NCBI RefSeq assembly: GCF_029960815.1 | Contig: NZ_JASBRE010000003.1 | Location: 1-64,000, forward strand | Source: Pseudomonas sp. AL03 | GTDB taxonomy: Bacteria > Pseudomonadota > Gammaproteobacteria > Pseudomonadales > Pseudomonadaceae | DNA length: 64,000 nt | Direction of reading: 5' to 3' | Shown: piece by piece, positions 53,963 through 63,054 of the stretch | Layout: every line of letters starts with the position of its first letter | Numbering within the stretch: the stretch's first letter is position 1 | Notes under the pieces: model-generated | Told to the model about the DNA's origin: nothing | Database searches by the model: none | The model's input: the letters and a program-made list of their open reading frames with translations, nothing else | Position numbers and translations under genes: made by a program

Positions 53963-54169
53963 CTTAACACTCGATTAATCAATTTACTGCCCCCGTGAGG
54001 GGCTGGCGCGCCGTTGTGCGCCAGTCCTTCACGACAACAACAAACGCGATAACAACAAGTACGAACAGGCAGCCAGGACGGCGGCGCCGAATAAGCCCGA
54101 CCGGGCTTGCAATCCACTATTAAGTCAGGCCGCGTTGGCCCGACGACTGAAACCTGTTGGGAGTTTCAC

Positions 54170-55312
54170 ATGGCAAACGCCTCCAGCATCTACAGGAAGG
54201 CTCTTGAAGGTCACCAGTCACCGAAAAAGGTACTGGTGAAAGTCGATCGCGTCACCAAGAAATTCGACGAAACCACCGCTGTTGACGATGTCTCGCTTGA
54301 GATTCATCAAGGCGAAATCTTCGCCCTGCTCGGTGGTTCCGGCTCCGGTAAATCGACCCTGCTGCGCATGCTCGCAGGCTTCGAGCGCCCGACCGAAGGA
54401 CGAATTCTGCTCGACGGTGTCGACATCACCGACATGCCGCCGTACGAACGGCCGATCAACATGATGTTCCAGTCCTACGCCTTGTTCCCGCACATGACGG
54501 TGGCGCAGAACATCGCCTTCGGCCTGAAGCAGGATCGGCTCTCCAACAGCGAAATCGACGCTCGCGTTGAAGAGATGCTGCGGCTGGTGCACATGACCCA
54601 GTACGCCAAGCGCAAGCCGCATCAACTGTCTGGCGGTCAGCGTCAACGTGTGGCATTGGCTCGCTCCCTGGCCAAACGTCCGAAGCTGTTACTGCTCGAC
54701 GAACCGATGGGCGCGCTGGATAAAAAACTTCGCTCGCAGATGCAACTGGAGTTGGTCGAGATCATCGAGCGCGTTGGCGTGACCTGCGTGATGGTGACCC
54801 ACGATCAGGAAGAGGCCATGACCATGGCCCAACGCATCGCCATCATGCACCTCGGCTGGATCGCGCAGATCGGCAGCCCGGTGGACATTTATGAGGCGCC
54901 GGTCAGCCGCTTGGTCTGCGAATTCATCGGCAACGTGAACGCCTTCGACGGCACCGTTGTGGAAGACCTCGAGGGGCACGCGATCATTCACAGCCCGGAC
55001 CTGGAGCAGAAGATTTACGTCGGTCACGGCGTCAGCACCTCGGTGCAGGACAAGTCGATTACTTACGCGATCCGCCCGGAAAAACTGCTGGTCAGCACGA
55101 CTAAACCCGATACCCGCTACAACTGGTCCGAAGGCAAAGTGCATGACATCGCCTACCTCGGCGGTCACTCGGTGTTCTACGTGGAATTGCCTGGCGGCAA
55201 GGTCGTGCAGTCGCTCATGGCCAACGCCGAACGCCGTGGCGCCCGTCCGACCTGGGACGACAAGGTCTACGTGTGGTGGGAAGACGACAGCGGCGTGGTA
55301 CTGCGCTCATGA
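54170..55312 (+). CDS. spuF: Polyamine ABC transporter ATP-binding protein
   Basis: 380-aa PotA/PotG-type ATPase. Walker A GGSGSGKSTLLRMLAGF near residue 58, Q-loop MMFQSYALFPHMTVAQNIAFGL, signature LSGGQRQRVALARSLAKRPKLLLLDEPMGALD near 155-185, switch VMVTHDQEEAMTMA, and a C-terminal TOBE domain (IRPEKLLVS...VWWEDDSGVVLRS). Start MANASSIYRKALEG, behind TTGGGAG. It overlaps the first permease gene by ATGA. Putrescine/spermidine specificity is inferred from the polyamine neighbours. Confidence 0.94.
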   Translation: MANASSIYRKALEGHQSPKKVLVKVDRVTKKFDETTAVDDVSLEIHQGEIFALLGGSGSGKSTLLRMLAGFERPTEGRILLDGVDITDMPPYERPINMMFQSYALFPHMTVAQNIAFGLKQDRLSNSEIDARVEEMLRLVHMTQYAKRKPHQLSGGQRQRVALARSLAKRPKLLLLDEPMGALDKKLRSQMQLELVEIIERVGVTCVMVTHDQEEAMTMAQRIAIMHLGWIAQIGSPVDIYEAPVSRLVCEFIGNVNAFDGTVVEDLEGHAIIHSPDLEQKIYVGHGVSTSVQDKSITYAIRPEKLLVSTTKPDTRYNWSEGKVHDIAYLGGHSVFYVELPGGKVVQSLMANAERRGARPTWDDKVYVWWEDDSGVVLRS

Positions 55313-56223
55313 AAACACTCAATCAGCAGTTTATGCGGCTGATGCCGAGTGGTCGAAAGCTCGTCATCGGGATTCCTTTCCTGTGGCTGTGCCTGTTTTT
55401 CCTGTTGCCGTTCTTCCTGGTGATGAAGATCAGCTTCTCGGAAGCGGCGCTGGCCATTCCTCCTTACTCAGAGATCTACACCTTCGCCGAGCAGAAATTT
55501 CAGCTATTGCTCAACATCGGCAACTACTCGCTGCTGACCCAGGATGAGCTGTATATCTCGGCCTACTTCGGCTCGTTGAAGGTCGCGTTTTTAAGCACGC
55601 TGATGTGCCTGGCGCTCGGTTTCCCGATGGCCTACGCGATCACCAAGGCCAACAAGGAAACGCAAAACGTTCTGCTGTTGCTGATCATGATGCCGACCTG
55701 GACCGCGATCCTGATCCGCGTGTATGCGTGGATGGGCATTCTCAGCAACAACGGTTTGCTCAACGGCTTCCTGATGTGGACCGGGCTGACCTCGCACCCG
55801 ATCGAGATCCTCAACACCAACACGGCCGTCTACATTGGGGTGGTTTACGCCTACCTGCCGTTCATGGTGTTGCCGCTGTACGCCAACCTGGTCAAGCACG
55901 ATCAAAGTCTGCTGGAAGCCGCGTCGGACCTGGGGTCGAGCAACTTCAACAACTTCTGGAAAATCACCGTGCCGCTGGCCAAGAACGGGATCATCGCTGG
56001 CTGCATGCTGGTGTTCATTCCGGTGGTCGGTGAGTTCGTGATCCCGGAACTGCTGGGTGGCCCGGAGACGCTGATGATCGGTCGTGTGCTGTGGCAAGAG
56101 TTCTTCAACAACCGCGACTGGCCGGTGGCATCTGCCCTGGCGGTGGTGATGCTGTTGATCCTGATTGTGCCGATTCTGCTGTTCAACCGTAGTCAGGCCA
56201 AAGAGATGGAGGGTCGGGGATGA
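55309..56223 (+). CDS. spuG: Polyamine ABC transporter permease 1
   Basis: 304-aa PotB/PotH-type permease with six helices; the first cytoplasm-membrane helix (IGIPFLWLCLFFLLPFFLVMKISF) precedes a 60-residue periplasmic loop. The EAA motif is LLEAASDLGSSNFNNFWKITVPLAKNGIIAGCML near residues 200-232. ATGA overlap with spuF and a 4-base overlap with the second permease show tight coupling. Confidence 0.94.
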   Translation: MKTLNQQFMRLMPSGRKLVIGIPFLWLCLFFLLPFFLVMKISFSEAALAIPPYSEIYTFAEQKFQLLLNIGNYSLLTQDELYISAYFGSLKVAFLSTLMCLALGFPMAYAITKANKETQNVLLLLIMMPTWTAILIRVYAWMGILSNNGLLNGFLMWTGLTSHPIEILNTNTAVYIGVVYAYLPFMVLPLYANLVKHDQSLLEAASDLGSSNFNNFWKITVPLAKNGIIAGCMLVFIPVVGEFVIPELLGGPETLMIGRVLWQEFFNNRDWPVASALAVVMLLILIVPILLFNRSQAKEMEGRG

Positions 56224-57104
56224 AACGCTTCGGATTTTCAAAGTTCATGCTGATTTTCGGCCTGTCGTTTATCTACCTGCCGATGTTGATTCTGGTGATC
56301 TACTCGTTCAACGCCTCGAAACTGGTGACGGTGTGGGGCGGCTGGTCGGTGAAGTGGTACGTCGGCCTGCTCGACAACTCCCAACTGATGGGCTCGGTGG
56401 TGCGCTCGCTGGAAATCGCCTGCTACACCGCGATTGCCGCTGTAGCGCTGGGCACGTTGGCGGCGTTTGTGCTGACTCGCGTGACACGCTTCAAGGGCCG
56501 TACGTTGTTCGGTGGATTGGTGACGGCGCCGTTGGTGATGCCGGAAGTGATCACCGGTCTGTCGCTGTTGCTGCTGTTCGTGGCCATGGCGCAGTTGATC
56601 GGCTGGCCGATGGAACGTGGCATCGTCACCATCTGGATCGCCCACACCACGTTTTGTGCCGCCTATGTAGCGGTGGTGGTTTCGGCGCGTTTGCGTGAGC
56701 TGGACCTGTCCATCGAAGAAGCGGCGATGGATTTGGGCGCGAAGCCGTTCAAGGTGTTTTTCTTGATCACCATTCCGATGATCGCGCCGTCACTGGCGGC
56801 CGGCGGCATGATGTCGTTTGCCTTGTCGCTGGATGATTTGGTGTTGGCGAGCTTCGTGTCCGGTCCGGGTTCGACGACCCTGCCGATGGAAGTGTTCTCG
56901 GCGGTACGTCTGGGTGTGAAGCCTGAGATCAACGCCGTGGCCAGCCTGATTCTGTTGGCGGTATCGATCGTGACCTTGATGGTCTGGTATTTCAGCCGCC
57001 GCGCCGAAGCCACCCGCAAACGCGCGATCCAGGAAGCCATGGACCAGACCGCCAGCGAATCCTGGCAGCAACCGAAGAAGCAAAGGGTAGAAGCGACGGC
57101 CTAG
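56220..57104 (+). CDS. spuH: Polyamine ABC transporter permease 2
   Basis: 294-aa PotC/PotI-type permease. Six helices; [15 protein letters not shown] near residue 40 is typical of the group, and the EAA loop is [36 protein letters not shown] near 162-197. The C-terminal tail is long and charged ([29 protein letters not shown]). It starts inside the end of spuG and is followed 55 bases later by the binding-protein gene. Confidence 0.94.
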   Translation: MKRFGFSKFMLIFGLSFIYLPMLILVIYSFNASKLVTVWGGWSVKWYVGLLDNSQLMGSVVRSLEIACYTAIAAVALGTLAAFVLTRVTRFKGRTLFGGLVTAPLVMPEVITGLSLLLLFVAMAQLIGWPMERGIVTIWIAHTTFCAAYVAVVVSARLRELDLSIEEAAMDLGAKPFKVFFLITIPMIAPSLAAGGMMSFALSLDDLVLASFVSGPGSTTLPMEVFSAVRLGVKPEINAVASLILLAVSIVTLMVWYFSRRAEATRKRAIQEAMDQTASESWQQPKKQRVEATA

Positions 57105-57159
57105 GCCGTCGCGTTTTCACAGTTTTGCGTCAACGATAAAGAGAATTGGAGTTGTACCG

Positions 57160-58257
57160 ATGAAAATGTTTGGCAGGACTCTGCTGACACTGTCCTTATT
57201 GGGCGCGATCGCCACTGGCGCCCAGGCCAATGACAAGGTACTGCGCGTCTACAACTGGTCGGATTACATCGCCCCGGACACCGTCAAGAAGTTCGAAGAC
57301 GAGACCGGCATCCGCGTGACCTACGATGTGTTCGACAGTAATGAAACCCTTGAGGCACGGCTGCTCGCTGGCAAATCCGGCTACGACATCGTCGTGCCGT
57401 CCAACAGTTTCCTGGCCAAGCAGATCAAGGCTGGCGTCTATCAGGAACTGGACAAGTCGAAGCTGCCGAACTGGAAAAACCTCAGCCCGGTCCTGCTGAA
57501 AAACGCCGCCGCCAGCGACCCGGATAACGGTCATGCCTTCCCGTACATGTGGGGCTCGATCGGCATCGGTTTTAACCCGGACAAGGTCAAGGAAGTACTC
57601 GGCGCCAACGCACCGACCAATTCCTGGGACCTGCTGTTCAAACCGGAAAACGCTGAAAAACTGAAAGCCTGCGGCATCAGCTTCCTTGATTCGCCGACCG
57701 AGATGCTCCCGGCCGCCCTGCACTATCTGGGCTATCCGGTGAACTCTCAGGACAAAGCGCAGATCGCCGAAGCTGAAGCGCTGTTCATGAAAATCCGTCC
57801 TTCGGTGGCGTACTTCCATTCGTCGAAATACATCTCGGACCTGGCCAACGGCAACATCTGCGTGGCGGTCGGTTACTCCGGCGATGTGCTGCAAGCCAAG
57901 GCTCGGGCCAAGGAAGCCGGTGACACGGTAAAGATCGACTACAGCATTCCGAAAGAAGGTGCCGGCAGTTTTTATGACATGGTCGCCATCCCACGGGACG
58001 CGACGAACGTCGAGAACGCCTACCTGTTCATGAACTTCCTGATGCGCCCGGACATCATCGCCGAGATCACCAACAACATCGGCTACAGCAACGCCAACGC
58101 GGCCGCGACGCCACTGGTGGATGAAGCGATTCGGGATGATCCGGGTTTGTATCCGTCGCAGGCTGTGATGGCGACGTTGTATGCGATTCCGGACATGCCG
58201 ATCGGCGTTCAGCGGGTGATGACTCGCGGATGGACGCGGGTGAAGCTCGGCAAGTAA
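57160..58257 (+). CDS. spuD: Polyamine ABC transporter periplasmic binding protein
   Basis: 365-aa PotF/SpuD/SpuE-type protein with a Sec signal ([23 protein letters not shown]) and a mature start [28 protein letters not shown]. Polyamine-pocket residues of the family are visible: [36 protein letters not shown] and [11 protein letters not shown] cannot separate the putrescine (SpuD) from the spermidine (SpuE) type by eye. P. aeruginosa carries two such genes ahead of the ATPase; here one gene lies after the permeases. Confidence 0.92.
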   Translation: MKMFGRTLLTLSLLGAIATGAQANDKVLRVYNWSDYIAPDTVKKFEDETGIRVTYDVFDSNETLEARLLAGKSGYDIVVPSNSFLAKQIKAGVYQELDKSKLPNWKNLSPVLLKNAAASDPDNGHAFPYMWGSIGIGFNPDKVKEVLGANAPTNSWDLLFKPENAEKLKACGISFLDSPTEMLPAALHYLGYPVNSQDKAQIAEAEALFMKIRPSVAYFHSSKYISDLANGNICVAVGYSGDVLQAKARAKEAGDTVKIDYSIPKEGAGSFYDMVAIPRDATNVENAYLFMNFLMRPDIIAEITNNIGYSNANAAATPLVDEAIRDDPGLYPSQAVMATLYAIPDMPIGVQRVMTRGWTRVKLGK

Positions 58258-58270
58258 TTCACTCAGTACT

Positions 58271-58381
58271 GATCGTTCCCACGCTCCGCGTGGGAATGCA
58301 GCCCGGGACGCTCTGCGTCCCCTCCAGAGCCGAACGCAGAGCGTCCGAGGAGGCATTCCCACGCAGAGCGTGGGAACGATC
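58271..58381. repeat. Large inverted-repeat element (CGTTCCCACGC type)
   Basis: A 111-base element bounded by GATCGTTCCCACGCTCCGCG and its inverse, GTGGGAACGATC, with an inner inverted pair GACGCTCTGCG / CGCAGAGCGTC. Outer arms of about 28 bases fold into a long stem. This repeat type is common in P. fluorescens-group intergenic regions; it follows the binding-protein gene. Confidence 0.8.
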
Positions 58382-58476
58382 GGTGTCAAAGATTTCCGTT
58401 CACGCAGCGCCTTACCACCGCTGCACTCCTATCTGCAGAACGGCCTCACCTGGCTTCCTCGGTTAAGGTGAATTTG

Positions 58477-58502
58477 GGCGCCCTCCTCGGGCGCCTTTTT
58501 TT
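58477..58502 (+). terminator. Terminator of the polyamine transporter operon
   Basis: GGCGCCC-TCCTC-GGGCGCC followed by seven T; it abuts the stop codon of thpR on the other strand. Confidence 0.88.
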
Positions 58503-59040
58503 ATGATGGAACGAGCGGCCACTCGGCCAGCGCTCGGTAGCGGCCCTTATGGGATTCGAACAAGGTGAAGTGATCGGCCCGCAGGTAAAACTCGGGCGGC
58601 GTCGCGGACTCAGGCACCGGCACTCGGTAGTCGCGCATCAAGGTCAAATGCGGACGGAATTCCTTGGGTGAATCCTCAAAGCCAAACGGCAGCATTGCCT
58701 GCTCCAGGGCATACACCAGACGAAGCAACTCCGGTGATGCCTGCTCAGGCGCGAGCACCAACACCCCTGCCCTGCGCCAGACATCCAGCCGATCAAGCGC
58801 AACCCTCAAAGGCATGCCCGGCGTTCGAACATTCGCGGCGGCCGTGCAGATATCGGCAATCTGTGCCACGCCAACCGCGCCCAAAAACATCAACGTCAGG
58901 TGAAAGTTTTCCGCCGGCACCGGGCGTCCGCTCCTGAGCCCAAGTGCGCTGCGCCACCGGGCAATGGCCCGACGTTGCTCGGGTGCGCAGTTGAGGGCAA
59001 AAAACAGTCGTTTTAACGGCTCACGGGATTCGTCGCTCAT
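58501..59040 (-). CDS. thpR: RNA 2',3'-cyclic phosphodiesterase
   Basis: 179-aa 2H-phosphoesterase (LigT/ThpR). The two catalytic HxTx motifs are present: HLTLMFLG near residue 48 and HLTLMRD near 136. By family it hydrolyses 2',3'-cyclic phosphate RNA ends and can ligate tRNA halves in vitro. The ATG at 59040 lies eight bases behind AGGAGG; a GTG nine bases earlier is less likely. LKRLFFALNCAPEQRRAIARW at the start is typical. Confidence 0.9.
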   Translation of the reverse strand: MSDESREPLKRLFFALNCAPEQRRAIARWRSALGLRSGRPVPAENFHLTLMFLGAVGVAQIADICTAAANVRTPGMPLRVALDRLDVWRRAGVLVLAPEQASPELLRLVYALEQAMLPFGFEDSPKEFRPHLTLMRDYRVPVPESATPPEFYLRADHFTLFESHKGRYRALAEWPLVPS

Positions 59041-59099
59041 ACCTGGCACCTCCTGACATCCACGTTATAGTTCATGCAAACGATTCAACTGGAGGGGCC

Positions 59100-59294
59100 A
59101 TGCGAGAGATCATCAGCAAGGAACCATGGTGGGCCGTGCCACCGAAACCCGGTCAGGATGAGTCCGAGCTGGAATGGGGTTGGCTGGTTCATTACAACGA
59201 AGGTGAGCCGCGCTTCGAGTTCGTCAAAGAGCGGCCGACAGACAGCGAGATTCGTCATCGCAAGAGTTGCAGGAACACCCCGACGCCGGAGTGA
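59100..59294 (+). CDS. Small hypothetical protein
   Basis: 64 aa with GGAGG five bases before the ATG. It reads MREIISKEPWWAVPPKPGQDESE, then LEWGWLVHYNEGEPRFEFVKERPT; the several Trp residues and WGWLVHYNEG hint at a compact beta fold. The last 15 residues (HRKSCRNTPTPE) are less protein-like. It ends 13 bases from the stop of the convergent DUF1428 gene. No family recognised. Confidence 0.5.
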   Translation: MREIISKEPWWAVPPKPGQDESELEWGWLVHYNEGEPRFEFVKERPTDSEIRHRKSCRNTPTPE

Positions 59295-59307
59295 TCCTGG
59301 CGTTAGC

Positions 59308-59661
59308 TCAGGCTTTGACGATCATTTCGAAACCGCCAAAGATCAACCGCTGGCCATCGAACGGCATCGGGTTGACGTCCTGCTGCATGCGCGGATCGGT
59401 CATGAGTTTTTCCATGCCTGCATCGCGGGTGGCTTTGTCCGGCCAGACGATCCAGGAAAACACGACGGTTTCGTCGTCCTTGAGTTTTACCGCCATCGGA
59501 AACGAGGTCACTTTGCCGTCAGGTACGTCGTCGCCCCAGCATTCAGCGAGGCTGAGGGCACCGCTTTCCTTGAAAATGGCAGCGGCTGTTTCGGCGTGTT
59601 TCTTGAATTTTTCGCGGTTGGCAGTGGGTACGGCTGCGATGAAGCCATCAACGTAGGACAT
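59308..59661 (-). CDS. DUF1428-family protein
   Basis: 117 aa from MSYVDGFIAAVPTANREKFKKHAETAAAIFKESGAL, the DUF1428 hallmark; ALSLAECWGDDVPDGKVTSFPMAVKL and VVFSWIVWPDKATRDAGMEKLMTDPRM follow. The family has a dimeric alpha/beta-barrel (ferredoxin-like) fold and unknown function; E. coli YbaA is a member. ATG 59661 is preferred over 59667 because the latter touches the AGGAGA site. It lies two bases behind the lipoprotein gene stop and is probably cotranscribed with it. Confidence 0.88.
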   Translation of the reverse strand: MSYVDGFIAAVPTANREKFKKHAETAAAIFKESGALSLAECWGDDVPDGKVTSFPMAVKLKDDETVVFSWIVWPDKATRDAGMEKLMTDPRMQQDVNPMPFDGQRLIFGGFEMIVKA

Positions 59662-59663
59662 GG

Positions 59664-60749
59664 TCATTCTCCTGCGGGGGGTAGAGGGTCGATCTGCTGG
59701 TTAGTCGATTCCGTCGGGCCCCAATCGACAGATCCGCTGGCCGAACTGACCGACGGTACTTCAGCGCTCCCCACCAGATTGCCCTCGATCTGCGCCGCCA
59801 TGTACAACGTCCCGGCCATCACGCCGGTGGTCGGGTTCTGCACCAGCTTTAGCCAGGCCTTGTCGAACGTGTTGCCCAGACTGCTGCGAATCAGTGCCTC
59901 GCTGTCCGGCCGGTCGTTGGCCTGAATGATCGCGCGAATACCCGCCACACCCACGGAAATCAAGCCCCCGGCCAATTTGCCCGCGGCAGCGGCCACTGCA
60001 CTGGCCGCACCTCGCGGGACCATTTCGGCTTCCATCCGCTGGCTCGCGCGCTTGGCCACCGGCGCCATGGCGGTGTCAGTCGAATCCACGCCTCGGTCGC
60101 CACCTGCCTTGTGGATCTTGTCGATCAGCGCCGCGTAGGCCGGCAGCGTGTTCAGCGGTTGCGTGTGCACGACCTGATACAGCGAGGCATTCCGGGCGGG
60201 CGGCGGGCCCAGGGCAATCGCCGGAATTTTCTGGATACGGCCGTTGAGCTGAGCCATCGGCACGCCGTGGCGCTGGGAGATTCGCTGCAGTTCTTCCTGA
60301 AGAATGTCCACATAGAACGCCGCTGCCAGGCCGAGAATCGCGTCGGGATCGATCTCCACCGCGACCGGCGCCAGCACGCGCTGTCGATATTGTTCCAGCA
60401 GATAGGCTGCCAGGCGCTTGGCCGAGGCATCCTGCTCGCCCTTGGCGCTGAGGGTGTACCAGCTGACCTTCATCGATAGCCATTCCTGGGTCCAGTAACT
60501 GCTGAACCATGGAATGAAGTTCTCTTCGGTCAGTTGATAGACTCGCGTGCGCCAGTAATCCATGGCACCGCGCGCGTAGATTTTGGTCTGCTCGGTGGCC
60601 GATTGCGATGCCGCGACAATCTCACGATCCACCCGCTGCCAGGTGCTTTGAGAAATCACCACCGGCGCCACTTCCACCGGGGCAGGCGCAGGCGTGACGC
60701 ATCCCGCCAACACCACCAACACGGCGACGATCAGCGAACGCAGGTTCAA
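59664..60749 (-). CDS. Large lipoprotein of unknown function
   Basis: 361 aa with a lipoprotein signal (MNLRSLIVAVLVVLAGC, lipobox LAGC, Cys17). The mature part has a helical domain (WQRVDREIVAASQSATEQTKIYARGAMDYWRTRVYQLTEENFIPWFSSYWTQEWLSMKVSWY), a second helical block with ILGLAAAFYVDILQEELQRISQRHGVP, and a hydrophobic Ala/Gly stretch (RGAASAVAAAAGKLAGGLISVGVAGI, about residues 250-275) that could insert in the membrane. The end is Pro-rich. Unrecognised family, plausibly an envelope protein. The 232-base region upstream contains a palindrome at 60848-60868. Confidence 0.7.
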   Translation of the reverse strand: MNLRSLIVAVLVVLAGCVTPAPAPVEVAPVVISQSTWQRVDREIVAASQSATEQTKIYARGAMDYWRTRVYQLTEENFIPWFSSYWTQEWLSMKVSWYTLSAKGEQDASAKRLAAYLLEQYRQRVLAPVAVEIDPDAILGLAAAFYVDILQEELQRISQRHGVPMAQLNGRIQKIPAIALGPPPARNASLYQVVHTQPLNTLPAYAALIDKIHKAGGDRGVDSTDTAMAPVAKRASQRMEAEMVPRGAASAVAAAAGKLAGGLISVGVAGIRAIIQANDRPDSEALIRSSLGNTFDKAWLKLVQNPTTGVMAGTLYMAAQIEGNLVGSAEVPSVSSASGSVDWGPTESTNQQIDPLPPAGE

Positions 60750-60847
60750 GATCGCGGTTTCCTACAGACTTGCCCGAACGGAATGTCCGGTACTCAAAGG
60801 CCTATTAATTTGAGTATAGGTGTCGGTGTTTGTTCGCTTGGGGTTGA

Positions 60848-60868
60848 GGGTGTTCTTTAAGAACACCC
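60848..60868. promoter_or_regulatory. Perfect palindrome upstream of the lipoprotein gene
   Basis: GGGTGTTC-TTTAA-GAACACCC, an 8-5-8 palindrome about 100 bases before the lipoprotein start. A-residues follow it on the plus strand, not T, so it is not a terminator; it could be an operator. Confidence 0.4.
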
Positions 60869-60981
60869 AAAAAACCGTCCATCACTTATGTCGCCTGACG
60901 GCCGTCACGCTGAGCGTATTTTCCTGGTACGTCCTGTCCGAGGAGCGCACGTCATGATGCTGGCGACTGAGCTCGCCTATT

Positions 60982-61929
60982 CTAACGCCCGCCGGAATCA
61001 ATACTTCTGAGCAGTTGCCCCAGGCCCTCGGCAAAACAGGTCGGCGTGCTCGGGGAGAAGCACTGAAGCAGGCGGCTGTTGTCGGCGCGCGAATGCTTGA
61101 TATCACCGGAACGCGGCGCGTCGTAGTTCAACGTCAGGGGCCGCCCGAGGAGTTCACTTAACGCTGCCGCCAGATCGTTAAGACTGGTAGATCGGTTAAA
61201 CCCGATGTTGACCGGTCCGATGCTCGCTTTTGACGCTTTGACCGCTTGTACCAAGACCTTTACGAGGTCCTCTATGTAGACAAAATCCCTTGTTTGCTCC
61301 CCGTCACCGTAAACCGTGATGGGGAGATTTTTTTTGGCCCTTTCGCTGAAAATACTGATGACACCGGAATAAGGCGATGAAGGGTCCTGGCGCGGTCCGT
61401 AAATATTGAAAAAACGCAGAATGACCGGTTCGAGACTGTGCTGGCGTCGATAGAAATCGAGGAAATGTTCGCTGGCCAGTTTGTCGGCGGCATACGGAGT
61501 CAGCGGATTCTTGGGCGTGTCCTCGGTAATCGCCATGCCCTCGCCATTATTGCCATAGATCGCCGCACTGGACGCGTAAACCACCCGTCTGACGCCTGTC
61601 TGACGCATGGCTTCGCAGATATTCAGCGTACCGACGAAGTTGCTTTGGTGAGTAGCGACCGGGTCTTCGACCGACGCCTGCACCGAGGCCACCGCAGCCA
61701 GATGAACCACCGCACTGCAGTCTTTCATCGCCCGCTCCACCGTCGGCGCATCGGCGACATCCCCCACTACCAAGGTCAAATGGCAGCGATCAATCGGCAG
61801 ATTCGACAATTTGCCAGTAGAAAGATCGTCCAGCACCCGGACGCTATAACCATTTTCAAGCAGTGCTTCGACAAGGTGCGAACCGATGAAACCGGCACCG
61901 CCCGTCACAAGAATTCGATCTGCAGTCAT
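60982..61929 (-). CDS. NAD-dependent sugar epimerase/dehydratase
   Basis: 315-aa extended short-chain dehydrogenase of the GalE type. The NAD motif is VTGGAGFIGSHLVEALLENGY at the N-terminus; the catalytic Ser/Tyr/Lys are in VYASSAAIYG and PYAADKLASEHFL near residue 147. ILRFFNIYGPRQDPSSPYSGVISIF and YGDGEQTRDFVYIEDL are hallmarks of UDP-sugar 4-epimerases. The substrate is probably a UDP-hexose or N-acetyl-hexosamine for an exopolysaccharide. Last gene of a tightly packed minus-strand operon that enters from beyond the window. Confidence 0.85.
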   Translation of the reverse strand: MTADRILVTGGAGFIGSHLVEALLENGYSVRVLDDLSTGKLSNLPIDRCHLTLVVGDVADAPTVERAMKDCSAVVHLAAVASVQASVEDPVATHQSNFVGTLNICEAMRQTGVRRVVYASSAAIYGNNGEGMAITEDTPKNPLTPYAADKLASEHFLDFYRRQHSLEPVILRFFNIYGPRQDPSSPYSGVISIFSERAKKNLPITVYGDGEQTRDFVYIEDLVKVLVQAVKASKASIGPVNIGFNRSTSLNDLAAALSELLGRPLTLNYDAPRSGDIKHSRADNSRLLQCFSPSTPTCFAEGLGQLLRSIDSGGR

Positions 61930-61932
61930 GAT

Positions 61933-63048
61933 TTATTTACTCCCCGGTGCGGTGGTGGGTGTTCGATCCATCGCAATGAAGTCCCCTAATTGCTCGATGA
62001 GTTCACGGCTGTCACTGAGCATTTGTTGCCAGTCGGTCGGAAAGCGAACATTCAACGGCAGTTGATCAATTCTCCAGCGCGGCGACAGGGGGCGATCAAA
62101 CCGGGCGGCGACCTGCAAGCCCATTTCGCTGGCAGCGAACGGCCCACGCAACACCGTCGGCGTGCGACCGGCGCTGTCGACGGCCTGGACAACATGGGCC
62201 GCCAACCACTCGCCATCGGGCATGCGAACGCGCAACGGCTGACCAATCGCGGCGTAGCTGATGTTCAGCGGTTCGAGATAGATCCACAGCAGGGGCTCTT
62301 CCAGCCGCTCAAGGCGCATCAACAACGTACCGGCACCGACATTTTCGCCGGGGGTGACCAATACCTCCGCAACCCGACCGCTCTGCGCAGCCTTGACCGA
62401 CAACGCGGCGAGGCGCGTTTTCAACCACTGTTGCTCGGCGTTCTGTTGAATAATCTCGCGTTCAACGCTCAACGGCGACTGACGAGCCAGTTGCTCGCGG
62501 CGCTCGAACGCCAACAGGTCCGCTTTAAATGCGTCGAGTTCGGACTGGGCGGCCAGCACTTCTCCACGAGAGACGGCGCCTGAAACAACGAGGTCTTCAA
62601 GCACCTGCACGCGTTGCTCCGTCCTGCTCACTCGGGTCCTGAGTAACTGACGCTCCCGAGTGTCCAGTTTGGTGTTGGTGGCGGGCACCGTTTTGTTCGG
62701 CATCGCGGCGAGCTGCAATAGCCGCGCACGCCATTCGGGATTGTCGAGACTGACCAACGGCTGATCGATCTGGACCTGCTCCCCGGCCATGACGAACAGC
62801 TGATCGACCCGACCGGCATCCCGTGCGCGCACCTCAAGAATCGGCAGGCGCAATTGCGCCGGCGCGTCGATCATCAGCATGCCGTAGGTCAGTTTTCCTC
62901 CCAGCCAGATCAAGGGGCTCGCGACCAGGAACAAGATCAAATACCAACGCACGCGAAACGCCATGCGCTTGCCCGGAGCGTAGAGCACACTCAAACCCTG
63001 TTCCTGAGTGGGGTTCAGTTCTTTACGACTATCGAATCGAATCTTCAT
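61933..63048 (-). CDS. HlyD/Alg44-like membrane-fusion protein
   Basis: 371 aa. A cytoplasmic N-terminus of about 30 residues precedes one membrane helix (WYLILFLVASPLIWLGGKLTYG, near 36-57), then a biotinyl-lipoyl-like half motif (VRARDAGRVDQLFVMAGEQVQIDQPLVSLDN), a coiled-coil hairpin (about 110-205) and the second half (AAQSGRVAEVLVTPGENVGAGTLLMRLE) with a C-terminal barrel. This is the periplasmic adaptor layout found in polysaccharide export clusters. No PilZ domain is seen, unlike Alg44. Three bases separate it from the epimerase gene. Confidence 0.82.
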   Translation of the reverse strand: MKIRFDSRKELNPTQEQGLSVLYAPGKRMAFRVRWYLILFLVASPLIWLGGKLTYGMLMIDAPAQLRLPILEVRARDAGRVDQLFVMAGEQVQIDQPLVSLDNPEWRARLLQLAAMPNKTVPATNTKLDTRERQLLRTRVSRTEQRVQVLEDLVVSGAVSRGEVLAAQSELDAFKADLLAFERREQLARQSPLSVEREIIQQNAEQQWLKTRLAALSVKAAQSGRVAEVLVTPGENVGAGTLLMRLERLEEPLLWIYLEPLNISYAAIGQPLRVRMPDGEWLAAHVVQAVDSAGRTPTVLRGPFAASEMGLQVAARFDRPLSPRWRIDQLPLNVRFPTDWQQMLSDSRELIEQLGDFIAMDRTPTTAPGSK

Positions 63049-63054
63049 GACGGC

